The notes: a model not told the origin generated them from the sequence alone. A stretch of DNA of 64,000 nucleotides from G963665595 sp963665595 (GCA_963665595.2 CAXXJK010000005.1:696157-760156), one strand, 5' to 3'; counted from the stretch's first letter, positions 1-9,790 are shown. Numbers and translations: made by a program.

Positions 1-410
1 TTATTGTTTCGATCATTCCCTTTCCGCAAATTGTAACTACTGCCTTTGCCACTGATTCCGAAGGGTTTTTGGAGCTTGCAATTGCTGGCATTCTCGTTAT
101 GTGCCTTCTCCTATTGGTTGCCTCGATTGTGCTGCCGGTTACTTTTCGCTTTGGCATGACGCGGGCAACGCGTATTCTGCCTGTTGTCCTCGTGATTATC
201 CCTGTTGTGGGCGTTTCTATGCTCAGTAGTACGGGCTTTGATATAACTACGGCGTTTCCAAGTGTCCTCAGTTTTTTTATTGATGAGGGGGGCAACCCTA
301 TAATTGGCAACGTGATATTGACATTGGTTTTGATAATCGTGGTTGTGTTGGCCATAAATTTCATTAGTTTTCTTATCGCAGCCCGTCTCTACGAGAGAAA
401 AGAACTATGA
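1..410 (+). CDS. ABC-2 type transporter permease, C-terminal part (cut by window start)
   Basis: The reading frame is open from base 3 to the stop at 408-410, so the gene begins upstream of the window; the in-frame TTG at 69 is not a convincing start. The visible 135 residues contain several hydrophobic segments separated by short loops and end in a basic tail (ARLYERKEL). This pattern is typical of the last membrane helices of ABC-2 family permeases, which pair with a cytoplasmic ATPase to export peptides or drugs. The partner ATPase would lie upstream, out of view. Assignment to ABC-2 is from general resemblance, with no catalytic motif to confirm it. It is followed by a strong hairpin, so it probably ends its operon. 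Confidence 0.5.
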   Translation, partial: IVSIIPFPQIVTTAFATDSEGFLELAIAGILVMCLLLLVASIVLPVTFRFGMTRATRILPVVLVIIPVVGVSMLSSTGFDITTAFPSVLSFFIDEGGNPIIGNVILTLVLIIVVVLAINFISFLIAARLYERKEL

Positions 411-750
411 TGCGCGTGTTTGTTTAACCATATCAGCGCAGGCACTCTGATATACATCATGTACGCAAGCAGGAGTCATTGAGATTATCAATGGCTCCTG
501 CTTGCGTAATCCTTTCGACGGATCAAAGTAAGAATAAAATACGTTGGTTTCATCAAAGACTTGTATGAGCCTTTATGCAGGGGTTTAGGCATGACTTAAT
601 ACCACGCTCCCTATGCCTTTCAAGGCAAATTCTAAGTTAATCCTTCTTACCCCATGACAATGGCAGGGGCAAATTCCCATAATCGCGGCAGACCGACGAT
701 CCATTATTTTGAGAGGATCGTCCCTGATGTTGCGATCGGAAGGAGAAGGG
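411..750. other. Intergenic region before Mo module 1
   Basis: 340 bases without a convincing gene. It holds the permease terminator (463-507), a 9-base element cccatgaca (651-659) that recurs upstream of Mo module 2, and the ribosome binding site aggagaaggg (741-750) for the first Mo enzyme. No clear -35/-10 pair was assigned. Confidence 0.6.
463..507 (+). terminator. Strong hairpin after the ABC permease
   Basis: Arms 463-482 and 488-507 pair almost perfectly (20 bp with one mismatch) around a 5-base loop. The downstream T content is weak (aatcctttcg). It probably terminates the permease transcript. Confidence 0.6.
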
Positions 751-3297
751 ATGTTGTTTGACTACCAAGAATTCTTGGATAGCATCGACCGCGCAGCATA
801 TCACGAAGGTGAATGGCAGTGGGAAGAGGATGGCTATACGGTAACGCGTACGTATACCTATTCTGCTCCTGGCTGTCATGACTCTTGTGGCGTGCTGCTC
901 TACACGAAAGACGACAAGCTGGAAAAAGTCGAGGGAGACCCACTCGACCCCTGTGCGAATGGGCGGCTTTGCATGCGTTGCCTCAATTTGCCGGAGGGGA
1001 CAAACTATGAAGATCGTCCCAAGTACCCCTTGCGTCGTATAGGTGCACGCGGAGAGAACAAATGGGAACGCATCAGTTGGGATGAGGCACTCGACACTAT
1101 AGTCGACTGGATTCATACGAATATCGATGAAGCGGGCTTCGGCCGCGAGTCCATCTTCGTAAACCATGGCACGGGCCGCAATATCTCATCTTGGGTTCCG
1201 TTCCTTGGCGGCGCATGCTTGGGTACACCGAACGTCGGCGCTATCGGTTCGTCGGGCTATTCGTGCTACCTGCCCCGCACGTGCGGCACCGCTGCCAGCA
1301 TCGGTGATTTCCCCATTGTGGATGCCTCCGAAGGTCATGAGGACCGCTACAACAATCCTGAGTGGAAGCGCCCCGACGTAGTTGTTATCTGGGGTTCTGA
1401 GCCGCTGAAGAGTAATGCTGACGGTTATCTGGGCCATTGGCTCATCGTCTGCATGCAGCAGGGAACGGAGGTCATCTCTATTGACCCTCGACTCACCTGG
1501 TGGGGAGCCCATGCGACGTATTGGTTGAATCTTCGTCCCGCAACCGATATGGCAATCGCGCTTGCGTGGCTCAACGTCATCACGCAGGAAAACCTGCAAG
1601 ATGTCGAATTCGTTGACATGTGGTGCGCATATTACGACGAACTTAAAGAGTACATGGCTGAGTTCACGCCGGAGTGGGCATCCGAGATCACCGGGCTGTC
1701 GGCTGACCTCATTCGCGATTCTGCACGCTTCTATGCGTCTGCTGAGCGTGGTGCCATCCAGTGGGGTCTTGCGTTCGATACGCAGAATGACTCCATTCAG
1801 CTGTGCCAGACGGTCAGCAACATCATGAGTGTTTGCGGCAACATCGACAAGCCGGGCACAAACCTGCTTGTCCGCAACGGTTTCGAGATCAATCCCGGCT
1901 ACGCAACGGCGCAGCTGTACTGCGATCCCGACACGTTCGCCAAGAAGCTGACGGTCGATGTCACGCATCCGGGCTATGTGCACTTTATCGGTATGGCCGA
2001 CTGCGACGCCGTGAACCATGCGTTCGAGACCGGCGATCCGTATCCCATGAAGATGTTCTGGTCGCAGGGTGCGAACTGCATCACTTGCACGGGCAACGGT
2101 GCGCCGCGCATGTACAAGATGCTCGAGAACGTTGATTTCTGTGTTGTAGCCGATCCGTATATGACGCCGACGGCCGTCGCATTCGCCGATATCTTCCTGC
2201 CGCTCAAGACTACGGCCGAGCGCGATTCTATGCGCGTTTGGTGGACACCGCTACGTGCCATGAAGAGCGTCAGTGAGTGGTATGAGGCCAAGTCTGACGA
2301 AGAGCTTATCGTTGCCCTAGGCAATAAGATGAACCCCGAGCTGTTCAACAAGCGTTGGCCGACGCTTGAGGCTTTGCTGCAGGATTACCTGGACACGGGC
2401 TTTAATATTTATGATCCCGATACCGGCAAGAGTTACAAGAGTGCTGGCCGCTCGAAGGCAGGCATGGTCGAGATCGAAGATGCCCATACCAACTACTGGA
2501 AGAAGCACAACGCAGACGGCGAATGCTCGTTTGATGCGCTTGTTGCAAAGGGCGGCTACGAATACGACGACTTCTGTGACACCTATTACAAGTATGAGAA
2601 GGGTCTTCTACGCGAAGATGGACAGATAGGCTTCTCGACGCCGTCTGGCCGCATCGAGCTTATACCGTATGCCATGTTCGGCGCCTGGGGCATCGATCCA
2701 TGGCCGAAGCATCACGAATCTATCCATACGTATAAGTGGTTGCATGATCCTGAATTCAAGAAGGAGTATCCGTTTATCTGCATCAATGGCTCTCGCTCTT
2801 TCGAGTTCTTCCATTCCGAGAACCGTCAGCAGAAGACGATGCGCGAGTTCCATCCTGATCCGGTCGTCGAGATTAGCACGCAGACGGCTGAGGAGTATGG
2901 CATCAACGAAGGCGAGTGGATCTGGCTTGAGAATTCCGAGGGTCGTTGCCGCCAGAAGGTTCATATCGAAGCTACGGTGAACCCGAATTACGTATACGCC
3001 GAGCACGGCTGGTGGTTCCCTGAGGAAGAACCTTCGTTCCCGCACTTATTTGGTATGTGGGATGTGAACATCAACAATCTGACGGCATCGTATGAAACGG
3101 GTCCCGGCGGTATCGGCTCTCCATTTAAGAGCATCGTGTGCAAGATATACAAGTGCACGCCGGAGAACTCTGAGCCGACGCCGGGCGAAGTCGTGACCCA
3201 GCTGGGTGGCTTCCGCAACGATTACGTTGCGGGTGAACCCTACTCTTACGGGCAGGACGTAACGTGGCAGGCGCTTATGGAGAGGGGCGAGGAATAA
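751..3297 (+). CDS. Molybdopterin oxidoreductase, transhydroxylase / catechol-dehydroxylase-like (module 1)
   Basis: 848-residue large subunit of the DMSO-reductase superfamily, expected to carry bis-MGD molybdenum or tungsten. I chose ATG 751 because aggaga lies 5 bases upstream; an in-frame ATG at 709 lacks this. Near the N-terminus are Cys pairs GCHDSCG and GRLCMRC, then the domain order of this superfamily (KWERISWDEA, GTGRN, VIWGSEP, SIDPR, PTAVAFADIFLP) and a C-terminal cap with FEFFHSENRQ and HGWWFPEEE. The segment GYSCYLPR supplies a Cys conserved in all paralogs here, possibly the metal ligand. No Tat signal is present, so the enzyme is probably cytoplasmic. It is directly followed by a small Fe-S protein and MFS transporters, as in Eggerthella/Gordonibacter catechol dehydroxylase loci. 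The substrate is unknown. Confidence 0.85.
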   Translation: MLFDYQEFLDSIDRAAYHEGEWQWEEDGYTVTRTYTYSAPGCHDSCGVLLYTKDDKLEKVEGDPLDPCANGRLCMRCLNLPEGTNYEDRPKYPLRRIGARGENKWERISWDEALDTIVDWIHTNIDEAGFGRESIFVNHGTGRNISSWVPFLGGACLGTPNVGAIGSSGYSCYLPRTCGTAASIGDFPIVDASEGHEDRYNNPEWKRPDVVVIWGSEPLKSNADGYLGHWLIVCMQQGTEVISIDPRLTWWGAHATYWLNLRPATDMAIALAWLNVITQENLQDVEFVDMWCAYYDELKEYMAEFTPEWASEITGLSADLIRDSARFYASAERGAIQWGLAFDTQNDSIQLCQTVSNIMSVCGNIDKPGTNLLVRNGFEINPGYATAQLYCDPDTFAKKLTVDVTHPGYVHFIGMADCDAVNHAFETGDPYPMKMFWSQGANCITCTGNGAPRMYKMLENVDFCVVADPYMTPTAVAFADIFLPLKTTAERDSMRVWWTPLRAMKSVSEWYEAKSDEELIVALGNKMNPELFNKRWPTLEALLQDYLDTGFNIYDPDTGKSYKSAGRSKAGMVEIEDAHTNYWKKHNADGECSFDALVAKGGYEYDDFCDTYYKYEKGLLREDGQIGFSTPSGRIELIPYAMFGAWGIDPWPKHHESIHTYKWLHDPEFKKEYPFICINGSRSFEFFHSENRQQKTMREFHPDPVVEISTQTAEEYGINEGEWIWLENSEGRCRQKVHIEATVNPNYVYAEHGWWFPEEEPSFPHLFGMWDVNINNLTASYETGPGGIGSPFKSIVCKIYKCTPENSEPTPGEVVTQLGGFRNDYVAGEPYSYGQDVTWQALMERGEE

Positions 3298-3639
3298 ATG
3301 AAGGGCATTCTGATCAACTACGAATTCTGCACGGGCTGCCACTCTTGCGAGGTGGCCTGCAAGAAGCACCTCGGGCTTCCCGAAGGAGAATTCGGCATCA
3401 AGCTGACCCAGACTGGTCCGTTCGAGTACTCGGGCGCCGAGGGCAACAAGGACCGCTGGGAGTGGTCATGGCTTCCGGTCATAACTAAGGCATGCGACAT
3501 GTGCGAGGATCGCGTTAAACAGGGTAAGATTCCCGCATGTGTTCAGCACTGTCAAGCATGGTGTATGTATTATGGCGAACTTGAGGATCTGGCGCGTAAA
3601 GTAGACGGCACTTCTCGCTGCGCGATCCTCACACGCTAG
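3298..3639 (+). CDS. Small 4Fe-4S electron-transfer subunit (module 1)
   Basis: 113 residues starting one base after the stop of the Mo enzyme, so translation is probably coupled. The N-terminus has CTGCHSCEVAC, a ferredoxin-type four-Cys set. The second half has CDMCEDR and ACVQHCQAWC, giving a second Cys group. This fits a two-cluster ferredoxin-like partner that passes electrons to the large subunit. It is much shorter than DmsB/NrfC subunits (about 190-200 residues). Close paralogs lie at 9406 and 16102, each again directly after a Mo enzyme. Cytoplasmic; no signal peptide. Confidence 0.85.
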   Translation: MKGILINYEFCTGCHSCEVACKKHLGLPEGEFGIKLTQTGPFEYSGAEGNKDRWEWSWLPVITKACDMCEDRVKQGKIPACVQHCQAWCMYYGELEDLARKVDGTSRCAILTR

Positions 3640-3746
3640 AAGATGCGACGAATGGTTGCGGACGAAGAAAGGAGCGCGAAATTACTGGGAAAGTCGAATA
3701 AACGGTTTTTTCAATTCGTCACAAATCTAAGAGGAAAGGTTTCACA

Positions 3747-5057
3747 ATGACTGAAAACAAAAAGTTTCACCGTGCGTGGCTCGTTTTCATCGGCGTCTGT
3801 ATGATGATGGCTGGTGGCATGGGACTCGTCTTGAATGTCATGGGTAATTTCTTCGTACCCTTGGCAAACTCGTTTGGCCTCACCACTCCGGAGGGAAAGG
3901 TCGACGTGACGCAGGTAACCCTTCTGATGACGGTCTATTCCTATGTTATGTTGGTTTGGCTTCCCTTCGCGGGACGTCTGTTCGAAAAGGTTGATGCACG
4001 CATCTTGTTTGGCGCTGCGGGAGCAATTCTTGCCATCGGCGTTGCATTGATGGGTGTCTGGACCTCAGTATGGCAGATCTATATCACGGGCGTTATGATG
4101 GGTCTTGCTGGCCCAATGATCTTCTTGGTAGGTCCTTCGGTGTTGATCAACAACTGGTTTGCACCTAAGCAAGCAGGAAAGTTCCTCGGTATTGCCTCAG
4201 CGTTTACCGGTGTAGGAGCATTTGTGTGGTCACCATTGTTCACCGGCTTCATCACCACCATGGGATACCGTCAGGCATTCTTCATCGAAGCTGCACTCTG
4301 TGCCGTATTGATTCTCATTCCTGCGTTGTTCTTCTTCCGCACGCGTCCTGAAGATGTGGGCCTGAAGCAGTTCGGCATTGAGAAAGAAATGTCTGAAGAT
4401 GGCGCTATCGCTAAGAAGAGCGGTGTTTCAGGTAAGTTTGCTCTGGGAACGATAGCCTTCTATGCTATTTTCGTTGCTGCTTGCCTCATCTCTCTCGGCG
4501 GCGGTTACAAGTCTCTGATGCCTACGGCTGTGCAGTCAGTCGGCGGTACCAGTTTGGCCATGCTTGGCGCAACGATGATATCCGCTGCAGCTGTTGGTAA
4601 CATTCTCGGCAAAATCACCTTGGGCTTCCTTGCCGACAAAATTGGTATCAAGATTTCGCTCGTTTCTTTCGCAATTCTTAGCATCATTGGTTTCATCATC
4701 ATGGTATTCATGCTTGGCGATAATCAGGTACCCATGCTCATCGCTGGCTTCTGCATTGGCACGGGCGACGCTATGATGTCGGTTGGTCTTCCGATGCTTA
4801 CGCGTACCTGCTTTGGTGATCGTGATTATGCAAAGATATATTCTTATCTGAACATGGGCATTGCTGTTCTCGGTGGCCTTGGCGCGACATTCGTTGCTCT
4901 CGTTGCATCGTTTACCGGTGGCTTCCAGGCTGCCTATGGATGCGGCATAGTCTTCGAAGCCATCGTTATTATTGCCGTCATTATCTCTGTGGTCACCGCT
5001 ACTCGGTTCAAGGACAAATGGACCTTTGAGGGCGAGCCAGAAAAGAGTCGTAATTAA
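3747..5057 (+). CDS. MFS transporter (module 1, first)
   Basis: 436 residues with about twelve hydrophobic segments and a charged central loop near residues 205-230, the usual 12-helix major facilitator layout. agaggaaagg lies upstream of ATG 3747. It follows the Mo enzyme/Fe-S pair by about 100 bases with no terminator seen, and probably imports the substrate or exports the product of that enzyme. General resemblance is to the oxalate/formate antiporter-like MFS group, but the substrate cannot be read from sequence. Confidence 0.85.
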   Translation: MTENKKFHRAWLVFIGVCMMMAGGMGLVLNVMGNFFVPLANSFGLTTPEGKVDVTQVTLLMTVYSYVMLVWLPFAGRLFEKVDARILFGAAGAILAIGVALMGVWTSVWQIYITGVMMGLAGPMIFLVGPSVLINNWFAPKQAGKFLGIASAFTGVGAFVWSPLFTGFITTMGYRQAFFIEAALCAVLILIPALFFFRTRPEDVGLKQFGIEKEMSEDGAIAKKSGVSGKFALGTIAFYAIFVAACLISLGGGYKSLMPTAVQSVGGTSLAMLGATMISAAAVGNILGKITLGFLADKIGIKISLVSFAILSIIGFIIMVFMLGDNQVPMLIAGFCIGTGDAMMSVGLPMLTRTCFGDRDYAKIYSYLNMGIAVLGGLGATFVALVASFTGGFQAAYGCGIVFEAIVIIAVIISVVTATRFKDKWTFEGEPEKSRN

Positions 5058-5125
5058 TAACGGCTTTAAGCAGTTGACAATGTGTGACATCAGATAGGCG
5101 TTATTGACATAGTCCGTGTTGTCAT

Positions 5126-5156
5126 CAGGGCGGGGGACACCGTGTCTTCCGCCCTG
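5126..5156 (+). terminator. Hairpin between the two MFS genes
   Basis: Arms 5126-5133 and 5149-5156 are a perfect 8-bp match. Inner bases extend the stem (gaca/tgtc plus two G-T pairs). A T-rich stretch follows. Likely terminates or attenuates between the two transporters. Confidence 0.55.
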
Positions 5157-5279
5157 CATTGTCTTTATACATCTTTCTTAAGGAGAAGAGCGATGTATCA
5201 AAAAACAATTTCAATAGCGGGGTCAATGTTTCGAGGCTCCATAATCAAGAAGCGTTCAACACGAATATAGGAGGCTTTC

Positions 5280-6560
5280 GTGGAGAAGAAATCCCCTCGG
5301 ATTCATTATGCATGGATCATACTTATAGGCTGCTGTTCGCTTCAAGCGGGAGCTCTCGGGGCAATTCTTATCAGCCAGGGAGTGTTTTATGTTCCGGTGT
5401 GTGACAATCTTGGGTTTGCTCGCTCAGAATTTTCTCTATGGGTAACAGCTTACAATATTGCTACGATATTTTGTCTTCCTATTGCTGGCAAGCTTATTGA
5501 GAAATATAGTATTCGGGTTGTTATGACCGTAAGTACCATTGCGATAGTTTTGGCGTCTGCGGCTATGGGAACGTATACCGAAATGTGGCAATTCATTCTC
5601 TCTGGAGTAATATTTGGGTCGTTTGGATCATGTGTTTTCATGCTTCCCTATTCGTCAATGATTACTGAGTGGTTTAGTAAACGTGCCGGTTTAGCCATGG
5701 GCATTGCAAGTTGTGTGGCCGCATTGGCCGCCGCCGCTTTTGCGCCATTGTTTCAGTGGATCATAGATATTCAAGGGTGGAGAACTGCATATTTTGTCCA
5801 AGCTGCCATCGTAGCCATACTCGTTTTACCGTGGACCTTATTTGTGTTTCGGCTGAGACCCGCTGATTTGGGTATGCATGCATATGGCTATGGGGACGAA
5901 ATACCCAAGCATATGGGGGCCCAGAGAGACAATGTGGAAACACCGGTGTTTGATGATATGACTACGGGTGTACCCTACAAACAGGCTCTCAAGACAGGTT
6001 CTTTCATCTTCTTGTTCATTGCTATGGGACTCTCGGCTCTCATAGGTTCTGGCTATGATGCGCATATGCCGGGGCTTGGAATTTCCTTTGGCATGATACC
6101 TGCCTCTGCGGCTTTATTGGTATCTTCACTTCAATTGGGAAGCTTTTTCATGAAAATTGTTGTGGGCTTACTTAATGACAAAGTTGGCGTGAAGCTTACC
6201 GTTTACTTCCAGTTCATTATGATCATTATTGCCATCATCGGCATAATAGCGTTTAGTAATTCTTGGTTGCTCTTTGTGTTCGTGTTTATCTTCGGTATAC
6301 AGGATTCGCTCGTTGCGATCAGTGCGCCTCTGCTTATTCGTCAAATCTTTGGTGGGAAAGACTTCGTCCAACTCAATGCATGGATTCGTGTGGGTATGGG
6401 AATCTTCGGAGCGTTTGCGTCTGTGTTCGTTGGTATGAGCTTTGATATAACCGGTAGCTTTGTGCCTGCTCTCATCGGTGGCATACTGCTGTGTGTAGTG
6501 GGACTCTTCTGCTCCTTCCTTGCGTATTTTTATCGAAAAAATATCGTTTGGGAAAAGTAG
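5280..6560 (+). CDS. MFS transporter (module 1, second)
   Basis: 426 residues, GTG start at 5280 preceded by aggaggcttt. About twelve membrane segments with a hydrophilic middle loop (residues about 200-235). It resembles its upstream neighbour in size and layout and may be a diverged duplicate. Having two transporters beside one Mo enzyme suggests separate uptake and export, or adjacent use by module 2. A hairpin at 6608-6639 closes the unit. Substrate unknown. Confidence 0.85.
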   Translation: MEKKSPRIHYAWIILIGCCSLQAGALGAILISQGVFYVPVCDNLGFARSEFSLWVTAYNIATIFCLPIAGKLIEKYSIRVVMTVSTIAIVLASAAMGTYTEMWQFILSGVIFGSFGSCVFMLPYSSMITEWFSKRAGLAMGIASCVAALAAAAFAPLFQWIIDIQGWRTAYFVQAAIVAILVLPWTLFVFRLRPADLGMHAYGYGDEIPKHMGAQRDNVETPVFDDMTTGVPYKQALKTGSFIFLFIAMGLSALIGSGYDAHMPGLGISFGMIPASAALLVSSLQLGSFFMKIVVGLLNDKVGVKLTVYFQFIMIIIAIIGIIAFSNSWLLFVFVFIFGIQDSLVAISAPLLIRQIFGGKDFVQLNAWIRVGMGIFGAFASVFVGMSFDITGSFVPALIGGILLCVVGLFCSFLAYFYRKNIVWEK

Positions 6561-6607
6561 GAATTTGTCGTGTGACAAGTGCTGGTCAATAGTTGATCAA
6601 CGACTGG

Positions 6608-6639
6608 GCGTCTCCATCTTTTCTTTTGGGTGGAGGCGC
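6608..6639 (+). terminator. Hairpin after second MFS gene
   Basis: gcgtctcca (6608-6616) pairs with tggaggcgc (6631-6639) with one G-T pair. The loop is T-rich and no clear T-run follows. Probable terminator. Confidence 0.5.
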
Positions 6640-6797
6640 TTGGCTATGCAGGTAATTTTCGATGCGGCTCTCTGTTCTATAGGTTATTTGTACTTGCTTA
6701 AAGCAGAGAGGTAGATCGCCCTTCTTTGATGTCAGGCACCTTTGGTTGGTCAAAAACATCTAAGGCATTCCTCCCTATTCTTATGCATATGCTCTAA

Positions 6798-6822
6798 TAG
6801 GGTGTTATGTCCCATGACATAA
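6798..6822 (+). promoter_or_regulatory. Putative operator: inverted repeat with a shared upstream motif
   Basis: tagggtgttatg (6798-6809) runs into a perfect inverted repeat, ttatgtc (6805-6811) and gacataa (6816-6822) around ccat. The same tagggtgttatg occurs at 13491-13502 before module 3, a shorter relative tagggtgatgg at 19462 before the three-subunit Mo operon, and cccatgaca at 651 before module 1. Recurrence before paralogous operons suggests a regulator binding site, possibly for the LuxR-type protein at 11648. The binding protein is inferred. Confidence 0.45.
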
Positions 6823-6896
6823 GGAGAAAAGGCATCTACTCTCAAAATGAGTAATTGATTCGAACAACGATATATAAAGTTGGAGGAAGGACTGGA

Positions 6897-9403
6897 ATGG
6901 AATTCAAAAACGACCTTGGTAAACCTTGGAAGTATGATGAAGACGGCTTTACGGTCGTTCGTACAGCCATGTGGTCTCCCCCCGGGTGTCACCCGGTAGG
7001 CTGTGGTCTCAAGTTGTATGTAGATCAGAATGGTCGCCTTGATCATGTTGAAGGCGACGAAAATAACCCCATCACCAAGGGGCGTCTCTGCGTGCGTTGT
7101 CTTGCACTGAAGGATTACGTCTACAACCCCAGTCGAGTCATCTATCCCATGAAACGTGATCCGAAGTATCGTGGTCAGCATGACAAATGGGAACGTGTTA
7201 CGTGGGATGAGGCCTATGCACTCATAAAAGAGAAGCGTGACTATTTCGCACAAACCTATGGGCCGGAGTGCATGGCCGTTTTTTTCAGGAACTGGTCGCT
7301 CGGGCGGCATTTTGGTGTCCGATATGGCTCAGGCCGTCCTGGGAACTCCCAATGCCTGTTATACCCAATCTGGCTATGCGTGCTACCAGCCGCGCTCCAT
7401 GTCTTGTTCGCATGTATTGGGCGCGTACTATCCGGAACTTGATTATGCGGGTGGTCTTGAGAATACCTACGACAATCCTGCCTACAAGGTTCCGGAAGTT
7501 GTTGTCATGTGGGGCAAGGAGCCTCTTCCGTCAAACGGTGATGGTTTGTTCGGACACGCGGTTATCGATCTGATGAAACGTGGTGCTAAACTCATCAGCG
7601 TAGATCCGCGCGTCAACTGGCTATCGACGCGTTCTGAGGTGCACCTGCGCGTGCGTCCCGGTACCGATACTGCGATGGGTATGGCGTGGCTTTCCGTTAT
7701 CATCAATGAGGGTCTCTACGATCACGATTTCGTTGAAAAATGGACCTATGGGTTTGACGAGTTCTGTGCTCGCATCAACGATCCTGAGATGGGTATGACT
7801 CCTGAAAAGGCAGCTGAAATCTGCCAGGTTCCTGTTGAAGATATCTATAAAGCCGCTCGTCTGTATGCGGGTGCTCACCCCGCCTCTATTGCTTGGGGTC
7901 TTGCGTTCGATCAAAATCAGAACGGCAATCAGGCCGCTCACTGTATTCTTGCTCTCATGGCGATCTGCGGAAACATTGATGTGCCGGGTGGCCAAATAAT
8001 CGCCGAGATCGATGCTGCTCTTGGTGTCGAAGAGGGTGTAGAGATGGAAGTTGACCTTGATAAGGCCGACGCTGGCGCTGACGATAACGCCGCTGAAGAT
8101 GCCGCACGTCCGCAGCGTCGTATCGGCTGGGATAGTCTTCCTGAAGACCTGAAAGAAAAGACCATAGGATATAAAGAGTACCCCCTGTATGTCGACAATA
8201 TTCGCAACGCCCATGCCGACATGATGTTTGATGCTGTTACCACTGGCGAACCGTATAAGATTCGCATGGGCTGGATTCAGTCCACGAACCTGCTTTCACC
8301 AACATGCTGTGCGCAACCTACGGGCTGGTATGAAGGGCTCAAGAATCTGGAATGGTGTATGGCGACGGATTGTTTCATCACGCCATCCATTGAGGCGGTG
8401 GGTGACCTCTTCCTTCCTCTCGCTTCTTGTGCTGAAAAAGACGACGTGGTGATGACCCACTATGCTGGTTCTCCTGTTACGGTTGGTTCAGTTAACAAAG
8501 CAATTGATGTGGGCGAAGTAAAAAGTGATATCGATATCCTCATCGAGCTGGGCGAATATCTTGGACAAGAATGTCTCCAAGATGAAAATGGCGAGCGTTT
8601 ATTCAAAGATGAAATTGATTTTCTTACACAGCGTCGCGCTCGTTCAGCCAAAGAACCATTTGAAGATCTACGCGAAGAAGTTGTACATCAGCGTGGCGTT
8701 AACTATCACAAATATGAGACAGGTCTTCTGCGCCCTGATCGTAAGCCTGGATTCCTCACACCAACAGGCAGAGTTGAACTTTGGTCAACTGCATATGCGC
8801 GCTATGGCGAAGATCCATTACCGTATTACAAAGAGCCTGCCTTCAGCCCCGCGACCGATCCTGAGCTGGCAGAGCATTACCCCTTCATTCTTACGACGGG
8901 CGCACGTCTCTACGCATTTTTCCACTCAGAGCATCGTCAGATACCGCTTTTTGCGCGAGTTGCATCCTGACCCGATGATCGAGATCAATCCGGAAGACGC
9001 GAAGGAGCTCAGCGTTACAGATGGCCAATGGGTCGAGATATCAAACGCCTACGGGCGCGCAAAGTTCAAGGCCAAGGTTTCTCCAATCGTTAAGAAGGGC
9101 GTGGTACAGGCTGATCATGGATGGTGGTTCCCCGAGCGTCAGGCAGACGATGATAGCGCTGCTCAATGCATGTCTCAGGACTCAATTGTAAAAGATGGTG
9201 TTGTCCAGGCAGATCACGCTGACGAGAAGAGTCTCTATGGCGTGTGGCAGTCAAACTGCAATGATCTGGTTTCCAATCACTTCAACTCCAAGCTTGGTTA
9301 TGGTGGGCCATACAAATGTAACTGCTGCGCCATTAAACCTTTGAAAGAAAATTACGATACCGATATGAACTTAGTGGTCGAGAAGTTCGGGAAGCTGGTG
9401 TAG
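6897..9403 (+). pseudogene. Molybdopterin oxidoreductase (module 2), two +1 frameshifts
   Basis: Starts at ATG 6897 behind ggaggaagg. The frame breaks at a run of seven T (7279-7285) and again at five T (8948-8952). Removing one T at each site gives 835 codons (834 residues) homologous throughout to module 1. Visible are GCHPVGCG, GRLCVRC, KWERVTWDEA, GTGRSGG, GYACYQPR (conserved Cys), VMWGKEP, SVDPR, HSEHRQ and HGWWFPER. A 40-residue insertion near residues 370-410 is Glu/Asp/Ala-rich. Near the C-terminus a segment between the two VVQADH copies looks like a short internal duplication. It is followed by its own small Fe-S protein. The two breaks are either sequencing errors in homopolymers or real inactivation; I favour error. 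Confidence 0.8.
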
Positions 9404-9405
9404 TC

Positions 9406-9759
9406 ATGGCAAATTATGGCCTTCTGATTGATTATGAATACTGCACGGGCTGTGAGTCCTGTGTGGTCGCCTGCAAACAAGCGCACGGCTTTCCTGTCGG
9501 TAAATGGGGAATCCGGGTGTTTGATGATGGCCCTTGGCAGAAAGACGATTCAGATGAGGGAGGAAATTGTTTCAACTGGAACAAAATTCCTGTTCCGAGT
9601 GATCTCTGCGATCTCTGCGCGGATCGCGTGTCTGAAGGTAAGGATCCTGCTTGCGTGCATCATTGCCAAGCATTTTGTATGAAGTTCGGCCCGATCGACG
9701 AGCTCGCTCGTGAACTTGCTAGTAAGCCGAAACAAGTGCTCTGGGTTCCTACCGCGTAA
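9406..9759 (+). CDS. Small 4Fe-4S electron-transfer subunit (module 2)
   Basis: 117 residues starting two bases after the stop of the module 2 Mo enzyme, with no good ribosome binding site, which suggests coupled translation. It has the same Cys layout as its paralogs: CTGCESCVVAC near the N-terminus, then CDLCADR and ACVHHCQAFC. Two clusters are likely. It is intact although the upstream partner reads as frameshifted, which is mild evidence that the partner is functional in the cell. Confidence 0.85.
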   Translation: MANYGLLIDYEYCTGCESCVVACKQAHGFPVGKWGIRVFDDGPWQKDDSDEGGNCFNWNKIPVPSDLCDLCADRVSEGKDPACVHHCQAFCMKFGPIDELARELASKPKQVLWVPTA

Positions 9760-9790
9760 CAACGATATGCTGTCTATCAGGTGAGAAGAG

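Larger units (their letters stand above)
6561..6896. other. Intergenic region before Mo module 2
   Basis: 336 bases between the MFS gene and Mo module 2. It contains the hairpin at 6608-6639, the inverted repeat at 6805-6822 and the ribosome binding site ggaggaagg (6882-6890). No other gene is supported. Confidence 0.6.

Noticed and set aside
709..750. Fourteen extra N-terminal residues for the module 1 Mo enzyme
   Set aside because: ATG 751 has aggaga at good distance and matches the start of the module 3 paralog, while 709 has no ribosome binding site.
5159..5404. 81-residue frame before the second MFS gene
   Set aside because: It overlaps the strong ribosome binding site and start of the MFS gene at 5280 in another frame, and resembles no family.
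8525..9403. Independent 292-residue protein
   Set aside because: Only the part after about 8950 is homologous to Mo enzymes; the earlier part is the wrong frame of the same gene.
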